Of a DNA stretch of 64,000 bases, positions 13,461 to 26,300 are shown in pieces. Within the stretch, counting starts at the first letter, position 1. Each line of letters starts with the position of its first letter. The translations under genes were made by a program, and so were the position numbers. This DNA is from Primula veris (Eukaryota; Streptophyta; Magnoliopsida; Ericales; Primulaceae): the NCBI GenBank assembly GCA_963682055.1, contig OY821747.1, positions 20,014,258 through 20,078,257 on the forward strand. Direction: 5' to 3'. The notes beneath the pieces are model-generated. The model ran no database searches. It was not told where the DNA came from and was given only the letters and a program-made list of their open reading frames with translations.

Positions 13461-16400
13461 AGGAATATTCCCTACATATGCAAGAACATTACCTAAACCC
13501 TAAAACTAAAACCCTAAACCCTAAAACCAAAACCCTAAACCCTAAACCCTAAAACCTATAAATATAAACAAAATGTCGAAAAACAAAAAAGTCGGTAGAA
13601 ATCGTGTACTATAGGCCATAAATCCAAGAAAAAAAATGTGGAATATTCCCTACATATGCAAGAACATTACCTAAACCCTAAAACTAAAACCCTAAACCCT
13701 AAAACCAAAACCCTAAACCCTAAACCCTAAAACCTATAAATATAAACAAAATGTCGAAAAACAAAAAAGTCGGTAGAAATCGTGTACTATAGGCCATAAA
13801 TCCAAGAAAAAAAATGTGGAATATTTCCTACATATGCAAGAACATTACCTAAACCCTAAACCTGAAACCCTAAACCCTGAAACCAAAACCCTAAATCCTA
13901 ATACTTATAAATATAAACAAAATGTCGAAAAACAAAAAAGTCGGTAGAAACCGTGTACTATAGGCCATAAATCCAAGAAAAAAAAATGTGGAATATTCCC
14001 TACATATGCAAGAACATTACCTAAACCCTAAACCTGAAACCCTAAACCCTAAAACCAAAACCCTAAAACCTATAAATATAAACAAAATGTCGAAAAACAA
14101 AAAAGTCGGTAGAAACGTGTACTATAGGCCATAAATCCAAGAAAAAAAATGTGGAATATTCCCTACATATGCAAGAACATTACCTAAACCCTAAAACTAA
14201 AACCATAAACCCTAAAACCAAAACCCTAAACCCTAAACCCTAAAACCTATAAATATAAACAAAATGTCGAAAAACAAAAAAGTCGGTAGAAATCGTGTAC
14301 TATAGGCCATAAATCCAAGAAAAAAAATGTGGAATATTCCCTACATATGCAAGAACATTACCTAAACCCTAAACCTGAAACCCTAAACCCTGAAACCAAA
14401 ACCCTAAACCCTAAAACTTATAAATATAAACAAAATGTCGAAAAACAAAAAAGTCGGTAGAAACCGTGTACTAAGGCCATAAATACAAGAAAAAAATGAG
14501 GAATATTCCCTACATATGCAAGAACATTACCTAAACCCTAAAACCAAAACCCTAAACCCTAAAACCTATAAATATAAACAAAATGTCGAAAAACAAAAAA
14601 GTCGGTAGAAACCGTGTACTATAGGCCATAAATCCAAGAAAAAAAATGAGGAATATTCTCACATATGCAAGAAAATTACCTAAACCCTAAAACTAAAACC
14701 CTAAACCCTAAAACCAAAACCCTAAACCCTAAACCATACAAATATAAATAAAATGTCAAAAAACAAAAAAGTCGAGAAAACCCGTGTACTATTGGCCATA
14801 AATCCAAGAAAAAAAATGTGGAATATTCCCTACATATGCAAGAACATTACCTAAACCCTAAACCAGAAACCTTAAACCCTGAAACCAAACCCCTAAATCC
14901 TAAAACTTATTAATATAAACAAAATGTCGAAAAACAAAAAAGTCGGTAGAAACCGTGTACTATAGGCCATAAATCCAAGAAAAAAAAATGTGGAATATTC
15001 CCTACATATGCAAGAACATTACCTAAACCCTAAACCTGAAACCCTAAACCCTAAAACAAAAACCTTAAACCCTAAACCCTAAAACCTATAAATATAAACA
15101 AAATGTCGAAAAACAAAAAAGTCGGTAGAAACCGTATACTATAGGCCATAAATCCAAGAAAAAAAATGAGTAATATTCCCTACATATGCAAGAACATTAT
15201 CTAAACCCTAAACCAGAAACCCTAAACCCTGAAACCAGAACCCTAAACCCGAAAACTTATAAATATAAACAAAATGTTGAAAAACAAAAAAGTCGGTAGA
15301 AACCGTGTACTATAGGCCATAAATCCAAGAAAAAAATGAGGAATATTCCCTACATATGCAAGAACATTACCTAAACCCTAAACCTGAAACCCTAAACCCT
15401 AAAACCAAAACCCTAAACCCTAAAACCTATAAATATAAATAAAATGTGGAAAAACAAAAAAGTCGGTCGAAACTGTGTACTATAAGCCATAAATCCAAGA
15501 AAAAAAATGAGGAATATTCCCTACATATGCAAGAACATTACCTAAAACCTAAAACTAAAACCCTAAACCCTAAAACCAAAACCCCAAACCCTAAACCATA
15601 CAAATATAAATAAAATGTCAAAAAACAAAAAAGTCGGTAAAACCCGTGTACTATTGGCCATAAATCCAAGAAAAAAAATGTGGAATATTCCCTACATATG
15701 CAAGAACATTACCTAAACCCTAAACCTGAAACCCTAAACCCTGAAACCAAAACCCTAAACCCTAAAACTTATAAATATAAACAAAATGTTGAAAAACAAA
15801 AAAGTCGGTAGAAACCGTGTACTATAAATCCAAGAAAAAAATGAGGAATATTCCCTACATATGCAAGAACATTACCTAAACCTGAAATCCTAAACCCTAA
15901 AACCAAAACCCTAAACCCTAAAACCTATAAATATAAACAAAATGTTGAAAAACAAAAAAGTCGGTAGAAACTGTGTACTATATGCCATAAATCGAAGAAA
16001 AAAAATGAGGAATATTCTCTACATATGCAAGAACATTACCTAAACCCTAAAACTAAAACCCTAAACCCTAAAACCAAAACCCTAAACCCTAAACCATACA
16101 AATATAAATAAAATGTCAAAAAACAAAAAAGTCGGTAAAACCCGTGTACTATTGGCCATAAATCCAAGAAAAAAAATGTGGAATATTCCCTACATATGCA
16201 ACAACATTACCTAAACCCTAAACTAGAAACCCTAAACCCTGAAACCAAAACCCTAAATCCTAAAACTTATAAATATAAACAAAATGTCGAAAAACAAAAA
16301 AGTCGGTAGAAACCGTGTACTATAGGCCATAAATCCAAGAAAAAAAAATGTGGAATATTCCCTACATATGCAAGAACATTACCTAAACCCTAAACCTGAA

Positions 16401-18007
16401 ACCCTAAAACCAAAACCCTAAAACCTATAAATATAAACAAAATGTCGAAAAACAAAAAAGTCGGTAGAAACCGTGTACTATAGGCCATAAATCCAAGAAA
16501 AAAATGTGGAATATTCCCTACATATGCAAGAACATTACCTAAACCCTAAAACTAAAACCCTAAACCCTAAAACCAAACCCCTAAACCCTAAACCCTAAAA
16601 CCTATAAATATAAACAAAATGTCGAAAAACAAAAAAGTCGGTAGAAATCGTGTACTATAGGCCATAAATCCAAGAAAAAAAATGTGGAATATTCCCTACA
16701 TATGCAAGAACATTACCTAAACCCTAAACCTGAAACCCTAAACCCTGAAACCAAAACCCTAAACCCTAAAACTTATAAATATAAACAAAATGTCGAAAAA
16801 CAAAAAAGTCGGTAGAAACCGTGTACTAAGGCCATAAATACAAGAAAAAAATGAGGAATATTTCCTACATATGCAAGAACATTACCTAAACCCTAAAACC
16901 AAAACCCTAAACCCTAAAACCTATAAATATAAACAAAATGTCGAAAAACAAAAAAGTCGGTAGAAACCGTGTACTATAGGCCATAAATCCAAGAAAAAAA
17001 ATGAGGAATATTCTCACATATGCAAGAAAATTACCTAAACCCTAAAACTAAAACCCTAAACCCTAAAACCAAAACCCTAAACCCTAAACCATACAAATAT
17101 AAATAAAATGTCAAAAAACAAAAAAGTCGAGAAAACCCGTGTACTATTGGCCATAAATCCAAGAAAAAAAATGTGGAATATTCCCTACATATGCAAGAAC
17201 ATTACCTAAACCCTAAACCAGAAACCTTAAACCCTGAAACCAAAACCCTAAATCCTAAAACTTATTAATATAAACAAAATGTCGAAAAACAAAAAAGTCG
17301 GTAGAAACCGTGTACTATAGGCCATAAATCCAAGAAAAAAAAATGTGGAATATTCCCTACATATGCAAGAACATTACCTAAACCCTAAACCTGAAACCCT
17401 AAACCCTAAAACAAAAACCTTAAACCCTAAACCCTAAAACCTATAAATATAAACAAAATGTCGAAAAACAAAAAAGTCGGTAGAAACCGTATACTATAGG
17501 CCATAAATCCAAGAAAAAAAATGAGGAATATTCCCTACATATGCAAGAACATTATCTAAACCCTAAACCAGAAACCCTAAACCCTGAAACCAGAACCCTA
17601 AACCCGAAAACTTATAAATATAAACAAAATGTTGAAAAACAAAAAAGTCGGTAGAAACCGTGTACTATAGGCCATAAATCCAAGAAAAAAATGAGGAATA
17701 TTCCCTACATATGCAAGAACATTACCTAAACCCTAAACCTGAAACCCTAAACCCTAAAACCAAAACCCTAAACCCTAAAACCTATAAATATAAATAAAAT
17801 GTGGAAAAACAAAAAAGTCGGTAGAAACTGTGTACTATAAGCCATAAATCCAAGAAAAAAAATGAGGAATATTCCCTACATATGCAAGAACATTACCTAA
17901 AACCTAAAACTAAAACCCTAAACCCTAAAACCAAAACCCCAAACCCTAAACCATACAAATATAAATAAAATGTCAAAAAACAAAAAAGTCGGTAAAACCC
18001 GTGTACT
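13461..18007 (+). repeat. 4.5 kb block, copy 1 (paired at +5,272 bp)
   Basis: The block recurs at 18733-23279 with the same offset throughout. Private shared marks are AATATTTCC (13819 and 19091), CCTAATACTTAT (13901 and 19173), AAAACCATAAACC (14201 and 19473), GAAAATTACC (14671), CCAAACCCCTAAATCC (14885), a 7-bp core loss giving GTACTATAAATCC (15821 and 21093), and AAATCGAAG (15990). Within the block, marked segments also repeat at +2,355 bp (14909 to 17264). The first difference upstream is GAGG against GTGG at 13460; downstream it is ATAGG against ATTGG at 18008. Confidence 0.9.
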
Positions 18008-18732
18008 ATAGGCCATAAATCCAAGAAAAAAAATGTGGAATATTCCCTACATATGCAAGAACATTACCTAAACCCTAAACCAGAAACCCTAAACCCTAAA
18101 ACCAAAACCCTAAACCCTAAAACTTATAAATATAAACAAAATGTTGAAAAACAAAAAAGTCGGTAGAAACCGTGTACTATAGGCCATAAATCCAAGAAAA
18201 AAAATGAGGAATATTCCCTACATATGCAAGAACATTACCTAAACCCTAAAACTAAAACCCTAAACCCTAAAACCAAAACCCTAAACCCTAAACCCTAAAA
18301 CCTATAAATATAAACAAAATGTCGAAAAACAAAAAAGTCGGTAGAAATCGTGTACTATGGCCATAAATCCAAGAAAAAAAATGTGGAATATTCCCTACAT
18401 ATGCAAGAACATTACCTAAACCCTAAACCTGAAACCCTAAACCCTGAAACCAAAACCCTAAATCCTAAAACTTATAAATATAAACAAAATGTCGAAAAAC
18501 AAAAAAGTCGGTAGAAACCGTGTACTATAGGCCATAAATCCAAGAAAAAAAAATGTGGAATATTCCCTACATATGCAAGAACATTACCTAAACCCTAAAC
18601 CTGAAACCCTAAACCCTAAAACCAAAACCCTAAAACCAAAACCCTAAAACCTATAAATATAAACAAAATGTCGAAAAACAAAAAAGTCGGTAGAAACGTG
18701 TACTAAAGGCCATAAATCCAAGAAAAAAAATG
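18008..18732 (+). repeat. Spacer monomers between the two 4.5 kb blocks
   Basis: Four to five satellite monomers of mixed type A, A', D and G lie here. They include TACTATGGCC (loss of A and G near 18357) and TACTAAAGGCC (near 18703), marks that I saw nowhere else. They are satellite throughout, but not part of the paired block. Confidence 0.8.
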
Positions 18733-21700
18733 TGGAATATTCCCTACATATGCAAGAACATTACCTAAACCCTAAAACTAAAACCCTAAACCCTAAAACC
18801 AAAACCCTAAACCCTAAACCCTAAAACCTATAAATATAAACAAAATGTCGAAAAACAAAAAAGTCGGTAGAAATCGTGTACTATAGGCCATAAATCCAAG
18901 AAAAAAAATGTGGAATATTCCCTACATATGCAAGAACATTACCTAAACCCTAAAACTAAAACCCTAAACCCTAAAACCAAAACCCTAAACCCTAAACCCT
19001 AAAACCTATAAATATAAACAAAATGTCGAAAAACAAAAAAGTCGGTAGAAATCGTGTACTATAGGCCATAAATCCAAGAAAAAAAATGTGGAATATTTCC
19101 TACATATGCAAGAACATTACCTAAACCCTAAACCTGAAACCCTAAACCCTGAAACCAAAACCCTAAATCCTAATACTTATAAATATAAACAAAATGTCGA
19201 AAAACAAAAAAGTCGGTAGAAACCGTGTACTATAGGCCATAAATCCAAGAAAAAAAAATGTGGAATATTCCCTACATATGCAAGAACATTACCTAAACCC
19301 TAAACCTGAAACCCTAAACCCTAAAACCAAAACCCTAAAACCTATAAATATAAACAAAATGTCGAAAAACAAAAAAGTCGGTAGAAACGTGTACTATAGG
19401 CCATAAATCCAAGAAAAAAAATGTGGAATATTCCCTACATATGCAAGAACATTACCTAAACCCTAAAACTAAAACCATAAACCCTAAAACCAAAACCCTA
19501 AACCCTAAACCCTAAAACCTATAAATATAAACAAAATGTCGAAAAACAAAAAAGTCGGTAGAAATCGTGTACTATAGGCCATAAATCCAAGAAAAAAAAT
19601 GTGGAATATTCCCTACATATGCAAGAACATTACCTAAACCCTAAACCTGAAACCCTAAACCCTGAAACCAAAACCCTAAACCCTAAAACTTATAAATATA
19701 AACAAAATGTCGAAAAACAAAAAAGTCGGTAGAAACCGTGTACTAAGGCCATAAATACAAGAAAAAAATGAGGAATATTCCCTACATATGCAAGAACATT
19801 ACCTAAACCCTAAAACCAAAACCCTAAACCCTAAAACCTATAAATATAAACAAAATGTCGAAAAACAAAAAAGTCGGTAGAAACCGTGTACTATAGGCCA
19901 TAAATCCAAGAAAAAAAATGAGGAATATTCTCACATATGCTAGAAAATTACCTAAACCCTAAAACTAAAACCCTAAACCCTAAAACCAAAACCCTAAACC
20001 CTAAACCATACAAATATAAATAAAATGTCAAAAAACAAAAAAGTCGAGAAAACCCGTGTACTATTGGCCATAAATCCAAGAAAAAAAATGTGGAATATTC
20101 CCTACATATGCAAGAACATTACCTAAACCCTAAACCAGAAACCTTAAACCCTGAAACCAAACCCCTAAATCCTAAAACTTATTAATATAAACAAAATGTC
20201 GAAAAACAAAAAAGTCGGTAGAAACCGTGTACTATAGGCCATAAATCCAAGAAAAAAAAATGTGGAATATTCCCTACATATGCAAGAACATTACCTAAAC
20301 CCTAAACCTGAAACCCTAAACCCTAAAACAAAAACCTTAAACCCTAAACCCTAAAACCTATAAATATAAACAAAATGTCGAAAAACAAAAAAGTCGGTAG
20401 AAACCGTATACTATAGGCCATAAATCCAAGAAAAAAAATGAGTAATATTCCCTACATATGCAAGAACATTATCTAAACCCTAAACCAGAAACCCTAAACC
20501 CTGAAACCAGAACCCTAAACCCGAAAACTTATAAATATAAACAAAATGTTGAAAAACAAAAAAGTCGGTAGAAACCGTGTACTATATGCCATAAATCCAA
20601 GAAAAAAATGAGGAATATTCCCTACATATGCAAGAACATTACCTAAACCCTAAACCTGAAACCCTAAACCCTAAAACCAAAACCCTAAACCCTAAAACCT
20701 ATAAATATAAATAAAATGTGGAAAAACAAAAAAGTCGGTCGAAACTGTGTACTATAAGCCATAAATCCAAGAAAAAAAATGAGGAATATTCCCTACATAT
20801 GCAAGAACATTACCTAAAACCTAAAACTAAAACCCTAAACCCTAAAACCAAAACCCCAAACCCTAAACCATACAAATATAAATAAAATGTCAAAAAACAA
20901 AAAAGTCGGTAAAACCCGTGTACTATTGGCCATAAATCCAAGAAAAAAAATGTGGAATATTCCCTACATATGCAAGAACATTACCTAAACCCTAAACCTG
21001 AAACCCTAAACCCTGAAACCAAAACCCTAAACCCTAAAACTTATAAATATAAACAAAATGTTGAAAAACAAAAAAGTCGGTAGAAACCGTGTACTATAAA
21101 TCCAAGAAAAAAATGAGGAATATTCCCTACATATGCAAGAACATTACCTAAACCTGAAATCCTAAACCCTAAAACCAAAACCCTAAACCCTAAAACCTAT
21201 AAATATAAACAAAATGTTGAAAAACAAAAAAGTCGGTAGAAACTGTCTTCTATATGCCATAAATCGAAGAAAAAAAATGAGGAATATTCTCTACATATGC
21301 AAGAACATTACCTAAACCCTAAAACTAAAACCCTAAACCCTAAAACCAAAACCCTAAACCCTAAACCATACAAATATAAATAAAATGTCAAAAAACAAAA
21401 AAGTCGGTAAAACCCGTGTACTATTGGCCATAAATCCAAGAAAAAAAATGTGGAATATTCCCTACATATGCAACAACATTACCTAAACCCTAAACTAGAA
21501 ACCCTAAACCCTGAAACCAAAACCCTAAATCCTAAAACTTATAAATATAAACAAAATGTCGAAAAACAAAAAAGTCGGTAGAAACCGTGTACTATAGGCC
21601 ATAAATCCAAGAAAAAAAAATGTGGAATATTCCCTACATATGCAAGAACATTACCTAAACCCTAAACCTGAAACCCTAATACCAAAACCCTAAAACCTAT

Positions 21701-23279
21701 AAATATAAACAAAATGTCGAAAAACAAAAAAGTCGGTAGAAACCGTGTACTATAGGCCATAAATCCAAGAAAAAAATGTGGAATATTCCCTACATATGCA
21801 AGAACATTACCTAAACCCTAAAACTAAAACCCTAAACCCTAAAACCAAACCCCTAAACCCTAAACCCTAAAACCTATAAATATAAACAAAATGTCGAAAA
21901 ACAAAAAAGTCGGTAGAAATCGTGTACTATAGGCCATAAATCCAAGAAAAAAAATGTGGAATATTCCCTACATATGCAAGAACATTACCTAAACCCTAAA
22001 CCTGAAACCCTAAACCCTGAAACCAAAACCCTAAACCCTAAAACTTATAAATATAAACAAAATGTCGAAAAACAAAAAAGTCGGTAGAAACCGTGTACTA
22101 AGGCCATAAATACAAGAAAAAAATGAGGAATATTCCCTACATATGCAAGAACATTACCTAAACCCTAAAACCAAAACCCTAAACCCTAAAACCTATAAAT
22201 ATAAACAAAATGTCGAAAAACAAAAAAGTCGGTAGAAACCGTGTACTATAGGCCATAAATCCAAGAAAAAAAATGAGGAATATTCTCACATATGCAAGAA
22301 AATTACCTAAACCCTAAAACTAAAACCCTAAACCCTAAAACCAAAACCCTAAACCCTAAACCATACAAATATAAATAAAATGTCAAAAAACAAAAAAGTC
22401 GAGAAAACCCGTGTACTATTGGCCATAAATCCAAGAAAAAAAATGTGGAATATTCCCTACATATGCAAGAACATTACCTAAACCCTAAACCAGAAACCTT
22501 AAACCCTGAAACCAAAACCCTAAATCCTAAAACTTATTAATATAAACAAAATGTCGAAAAACAAAAAAGTCGGTAGAAACCGTGTACTATAGGCCATAAA
22601 TCCAAGAAAAAAAAATGTGGAATATTCCCTACATATGCAAGAACATTACCTAAACCCTAAACCTGAAACCCTAAACCCTAAAACAAAAACCTTAAACCCT
22701 AAACCCTAAAACCTATAAATATAAACAAAATGTCGAAAAACAAAAAAGTCGGTAGAAACCGTATACTATAGGCCATAAATCCAAGAAAAAAAATGAGTAA
22801 TATTCCCTACATATGCAAGAACATTATCTAAACCCTAAACCAGAAACCCTAAACCCTGAAACCAGAACCCTAAACCCGAAAACTTATAAATATAAACAAA
22901 ATGTTGAAAAACAAAAAAGTCGGTAGAAACCGTGTACTATAGGCCATAAATCCAAGAAAAAAATGAGGAATATTCCCTACATATGCAAGAACATTACCTA
23001 AACCCTAAACCTGAAACCCTAAACCCTAAAACCAAAACCCTAAACCCTAAAACCTATAAATATAAATAAAATGTGGAAAAACAAAAAAGTCGGTAGAAAC
23101 TGTGTACTATAAGCCATAAATCCAAGAAAAAAAATGAGGAATATTCCCTACATATGCAAGAACATTACCTAAAACCTAAAACTAAAACCCTAAACCCTAA
23201 AACCAAAACCCCAAACCCTAAACCATACAAATATAAATAAAATGTCAAAAAACAAAAAAGTCGGTAAAACCCGTGTACT
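18733..23279 (+). repeat. 4.5 kb block, copy 2
   Basis: This block matches 13461-18007. The few differences include TGCTAGAAAATTACC (19938), AACTGTCTTC in place of AACTGTGTAC (21241), CCTAATACC (21678), and GAGT against GAGG at 22796. The last mark is shared with 15168 and 20440 and not with the true partner 17524, which suggests later gene conversion between nearby copies. Confidence 0.9.
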
Positions 23280-24723
23280 ATTGGCCATAAATCCAAGAAA
23301 AAAAATGTGGAATATTCCCTACATATGCAAGAACATTACCTAAACCCTAAACCTGAAACCCTAAACCCTGAAACCAAAACCCTAAACCCTAAAACTTATA
23401 AATATAAACAAAATGTTGAAAAACAAAAAAGTCGGTAGAAACCGTGTACTATAGGCCATAAATCCAAGAAAAAAATGAGGAATATTCCCTACATATGCAA
23501 GAACATTACCTAAACCTGAAATCCTAAACCCTAAAACCAAAACCCTAAACCCTAAAACCTATAAATATAAACAAAATGTTGAAAAACAAAAAAGTCGGTA
23601 GAAACTGTGTACTATATGCCATAAATCGAAGAAAAAAAATGAGGAATATTCTCTACATATGCAAGAACATTACCTAAACCCTAAAAATAAAACCCTAAAC
23701 CGTAAAACCAAAACCCTAAACCCTAAACCATACAAATATAAATAAAATGTCAAAAAACAAAAAAGTCGGTAAAACCCGTGTACTATTGGCCATAAATCCA
23801 AGAAAAAAAATGTGGAATATTCCCTACATATGCAACAACATTACCTAAACCCTAAACTAGAAACCCTAAACCCTGAAACCAAAACCCTAAATCCTAAAAC
23901 TTATAAATATAAACAAAATGTCGAAAAACAAAAAAGTCGGTAGAAACCGTGTACTATAGGCCATAAATCCAAGAAAAAAAAATGTGGAATATTCCCTACA
24001 TATGCAAGAACATTACCTAAACCCTAAACCTGAAACCCTAAAACCAAAACCCTAAAACCTATAAATATAAACAAAATGTCGAAAAACAAAAAAGTCGGTA
24101 GAAACCGTGTACTATAGGCCATAAATCCAAGAAAAAAATGTGGAATATTCCCTACATATGCAAGAACATTACCTAAACCCTAAAACTAAAACCCTAAACC
24201 CTAAAACCAAACCCCTAAACCCTAAACCCTAAAACCTATAAATATAAACAAAATGTCGAAAAACAAAAAAGTCGGTAGAAATCGTGTACTATAGGCCATA
24301 AATCCAAGAAAAAAAATGTGGAATATTCCCTACATATGCAAGAACATTACCTAAACCCTAAAACCAAAACCCTAAACCCTAAACCCTAAAACCTATAAAT
24401 ATAAACAAAATGTCGAAAAACAAAAAAGTCGGTAGAAATCGTGTACTATAGGCCATAAATCCAAGAAAAAAAATGTGGAATATTCCCTACATATGCAAGA
24501 ACATTACCTAAACCCTAAACCTGAAACCCTAAACCCTGAAACCAAAACCCTAAATCCTAAAACTTATAAATATAAACAAAATGTCAAAAAACAAAAAAGT
24601 CGGTAGAAACCGTGTACTATAGGCCATAAATCCAAGAAAAAAAAATGTGGAATATTCCCTACATATGCAAGAACATTACCTAAACCCTAAACCTGAAACC
24701 CTAAAACCAAAACCCTAAAACCT
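23280..24723 (+). repeat. 6-mer HOR stretch, third 2.36 kb iteration
   Basis: This stretch continues the pattern of 21142 at +2,362 bp; the 7-bp difference is the core deletion that is absent here. It contains AAAAATAAAACCCTAAACCG (23686), private to this copy, and a type D monomer with a shortened module (24361). Confidence 0.83.
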
Positions 24724-26300
24724 ATAAATATAAACAAAATGTCGAAAAACAAAAAAGTCGGTAGAAACCGTGTACTAAGGCCATAAATACAAGACAAAAA
24801 TGAGGAATATTCCCTACATATGCAAGAACATTACCTAAACCCTAAAACCAAAACCCTAAACCCTAAAACCTATAAATATAAACAAAATGTCGAAAAACAA
24901 AAAAGTCGGTAGAAACCGTGTACTATAGGCCATAAATCCAAGAAAAAAAATGAGGAATATTCTCACATATGCAAGAACATTACCTAAACCCTAAAACTAA
25001 AACCCTAAACCCTAAAACCAAAACCCTAAACCCTAAACCATACAAATATAAATAAAATGTCAAAAAACAAAAAAGTCGAGAAAACCCGTGTACTATTGGC
25101 CATAAATCCAAGAAAAAAAATGTGGAATATTCCCTACATATGCAAGAACATTACCTAAACCCTAAACCAGAAACCTTAAACCCTGAAACCAAAACCCTAA
25201 ATCCTAAAACTTATTAATATAAACAAAATGTCGAAAAACAAAAAAGTCGGTAGAAACCGTGTACTATAGGCCATAAATCCAAGAAAAAAAAATGTGGAAT
25301 ATTCCCTACATATGCAAGAACATTACCTAAACCCTAAACCTGAAACCCTAAACCCTAAAACAAAAACCTTAAACCCTAAACCCTAAAACCTATAAATATA
25401 AACAAAATGTCGAAAAACAAAAAAGTCGGTAGAAACCGTATACTATAGGCCATAAATCCAAGAAAAAAAATGTGGAATATTCCCTACATATGCAAGAACA
25501 TTACATAAACCCTAAACCTGAAACCCTAAACCCTGAAACCAAAACCCTAAACCCTAAAACTTATAAATATAAACAAAATGTCGAAAAACAAAAAAGTCGG
25601 TAGAAACCGTGTACTAAGGCCATAAATACAAGACAAAAATGAGGAATATTCCCTACATATGCAAGAACATTACCTAAACCCTAAAACCAAAACCCTAAAC
25701 CCTAAAACCTATAAATATAAACAAAATGTCGAAAAACAAAAAAGTCGGTAGAAACCGTGTACTATAGGCCATAAATCCAAGAAAAAAAATGAGGAATATT
25801 CTCACATATGCAAGAACATTACCTAAACCCTAAAACTAAAACCCTAAACCCTAAAACCAAAACCCTAAACCCTAAACCATACAAATATAAATAAAATGTC
25901 AAAAAACAAAAAAGTCGAGAAAACCCGTGTACTATTGGCCATAAATCCAAGAAAAAAAATGTGGAATATTCCCTACATATGCAAGAACATTACCTAAACC
26001 CTAAACCAGAAACCTTAAACCCTGAAACCAAAACCCTAAATCCTAAAACTTATTAATATAAACAAAATGTCGAAAAACAAAAAAGTCGGTAGAAACCGTG
26101 TACTATAGGCCATAAATCCAAGAAAAAAAAATGTGGAATATTCCCTACATATGCAAGAACATTACCTAAACCCTAAACCTGAAACCCTAAACCCTAAAAC
26201 AAAAACCTTAAACCCTAAACCCTAAAACCTATAAATATAAACAAAATGTCGAAAAACAAAAAAGTCGGTAGAAACCGTATACTATAGGCCATAAATCCAA
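24724..26300 (+). repeat. 839 bp tandem duplication of five monomers
   Basis: The mark CTAAGGCCATAAATACAAGACAAAAATG occurs only at 24773 and 25612, 839 bp apart. TTATTAATATAAAC follows at 25213 and 26052, at the same offset. The A-to-C change in AAGACAAAAATG is private to these two copies, so the duplication is younger than the spread of the marker cassette. The second copy then continues into a fuller super-unit. Confidence 0.9.
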
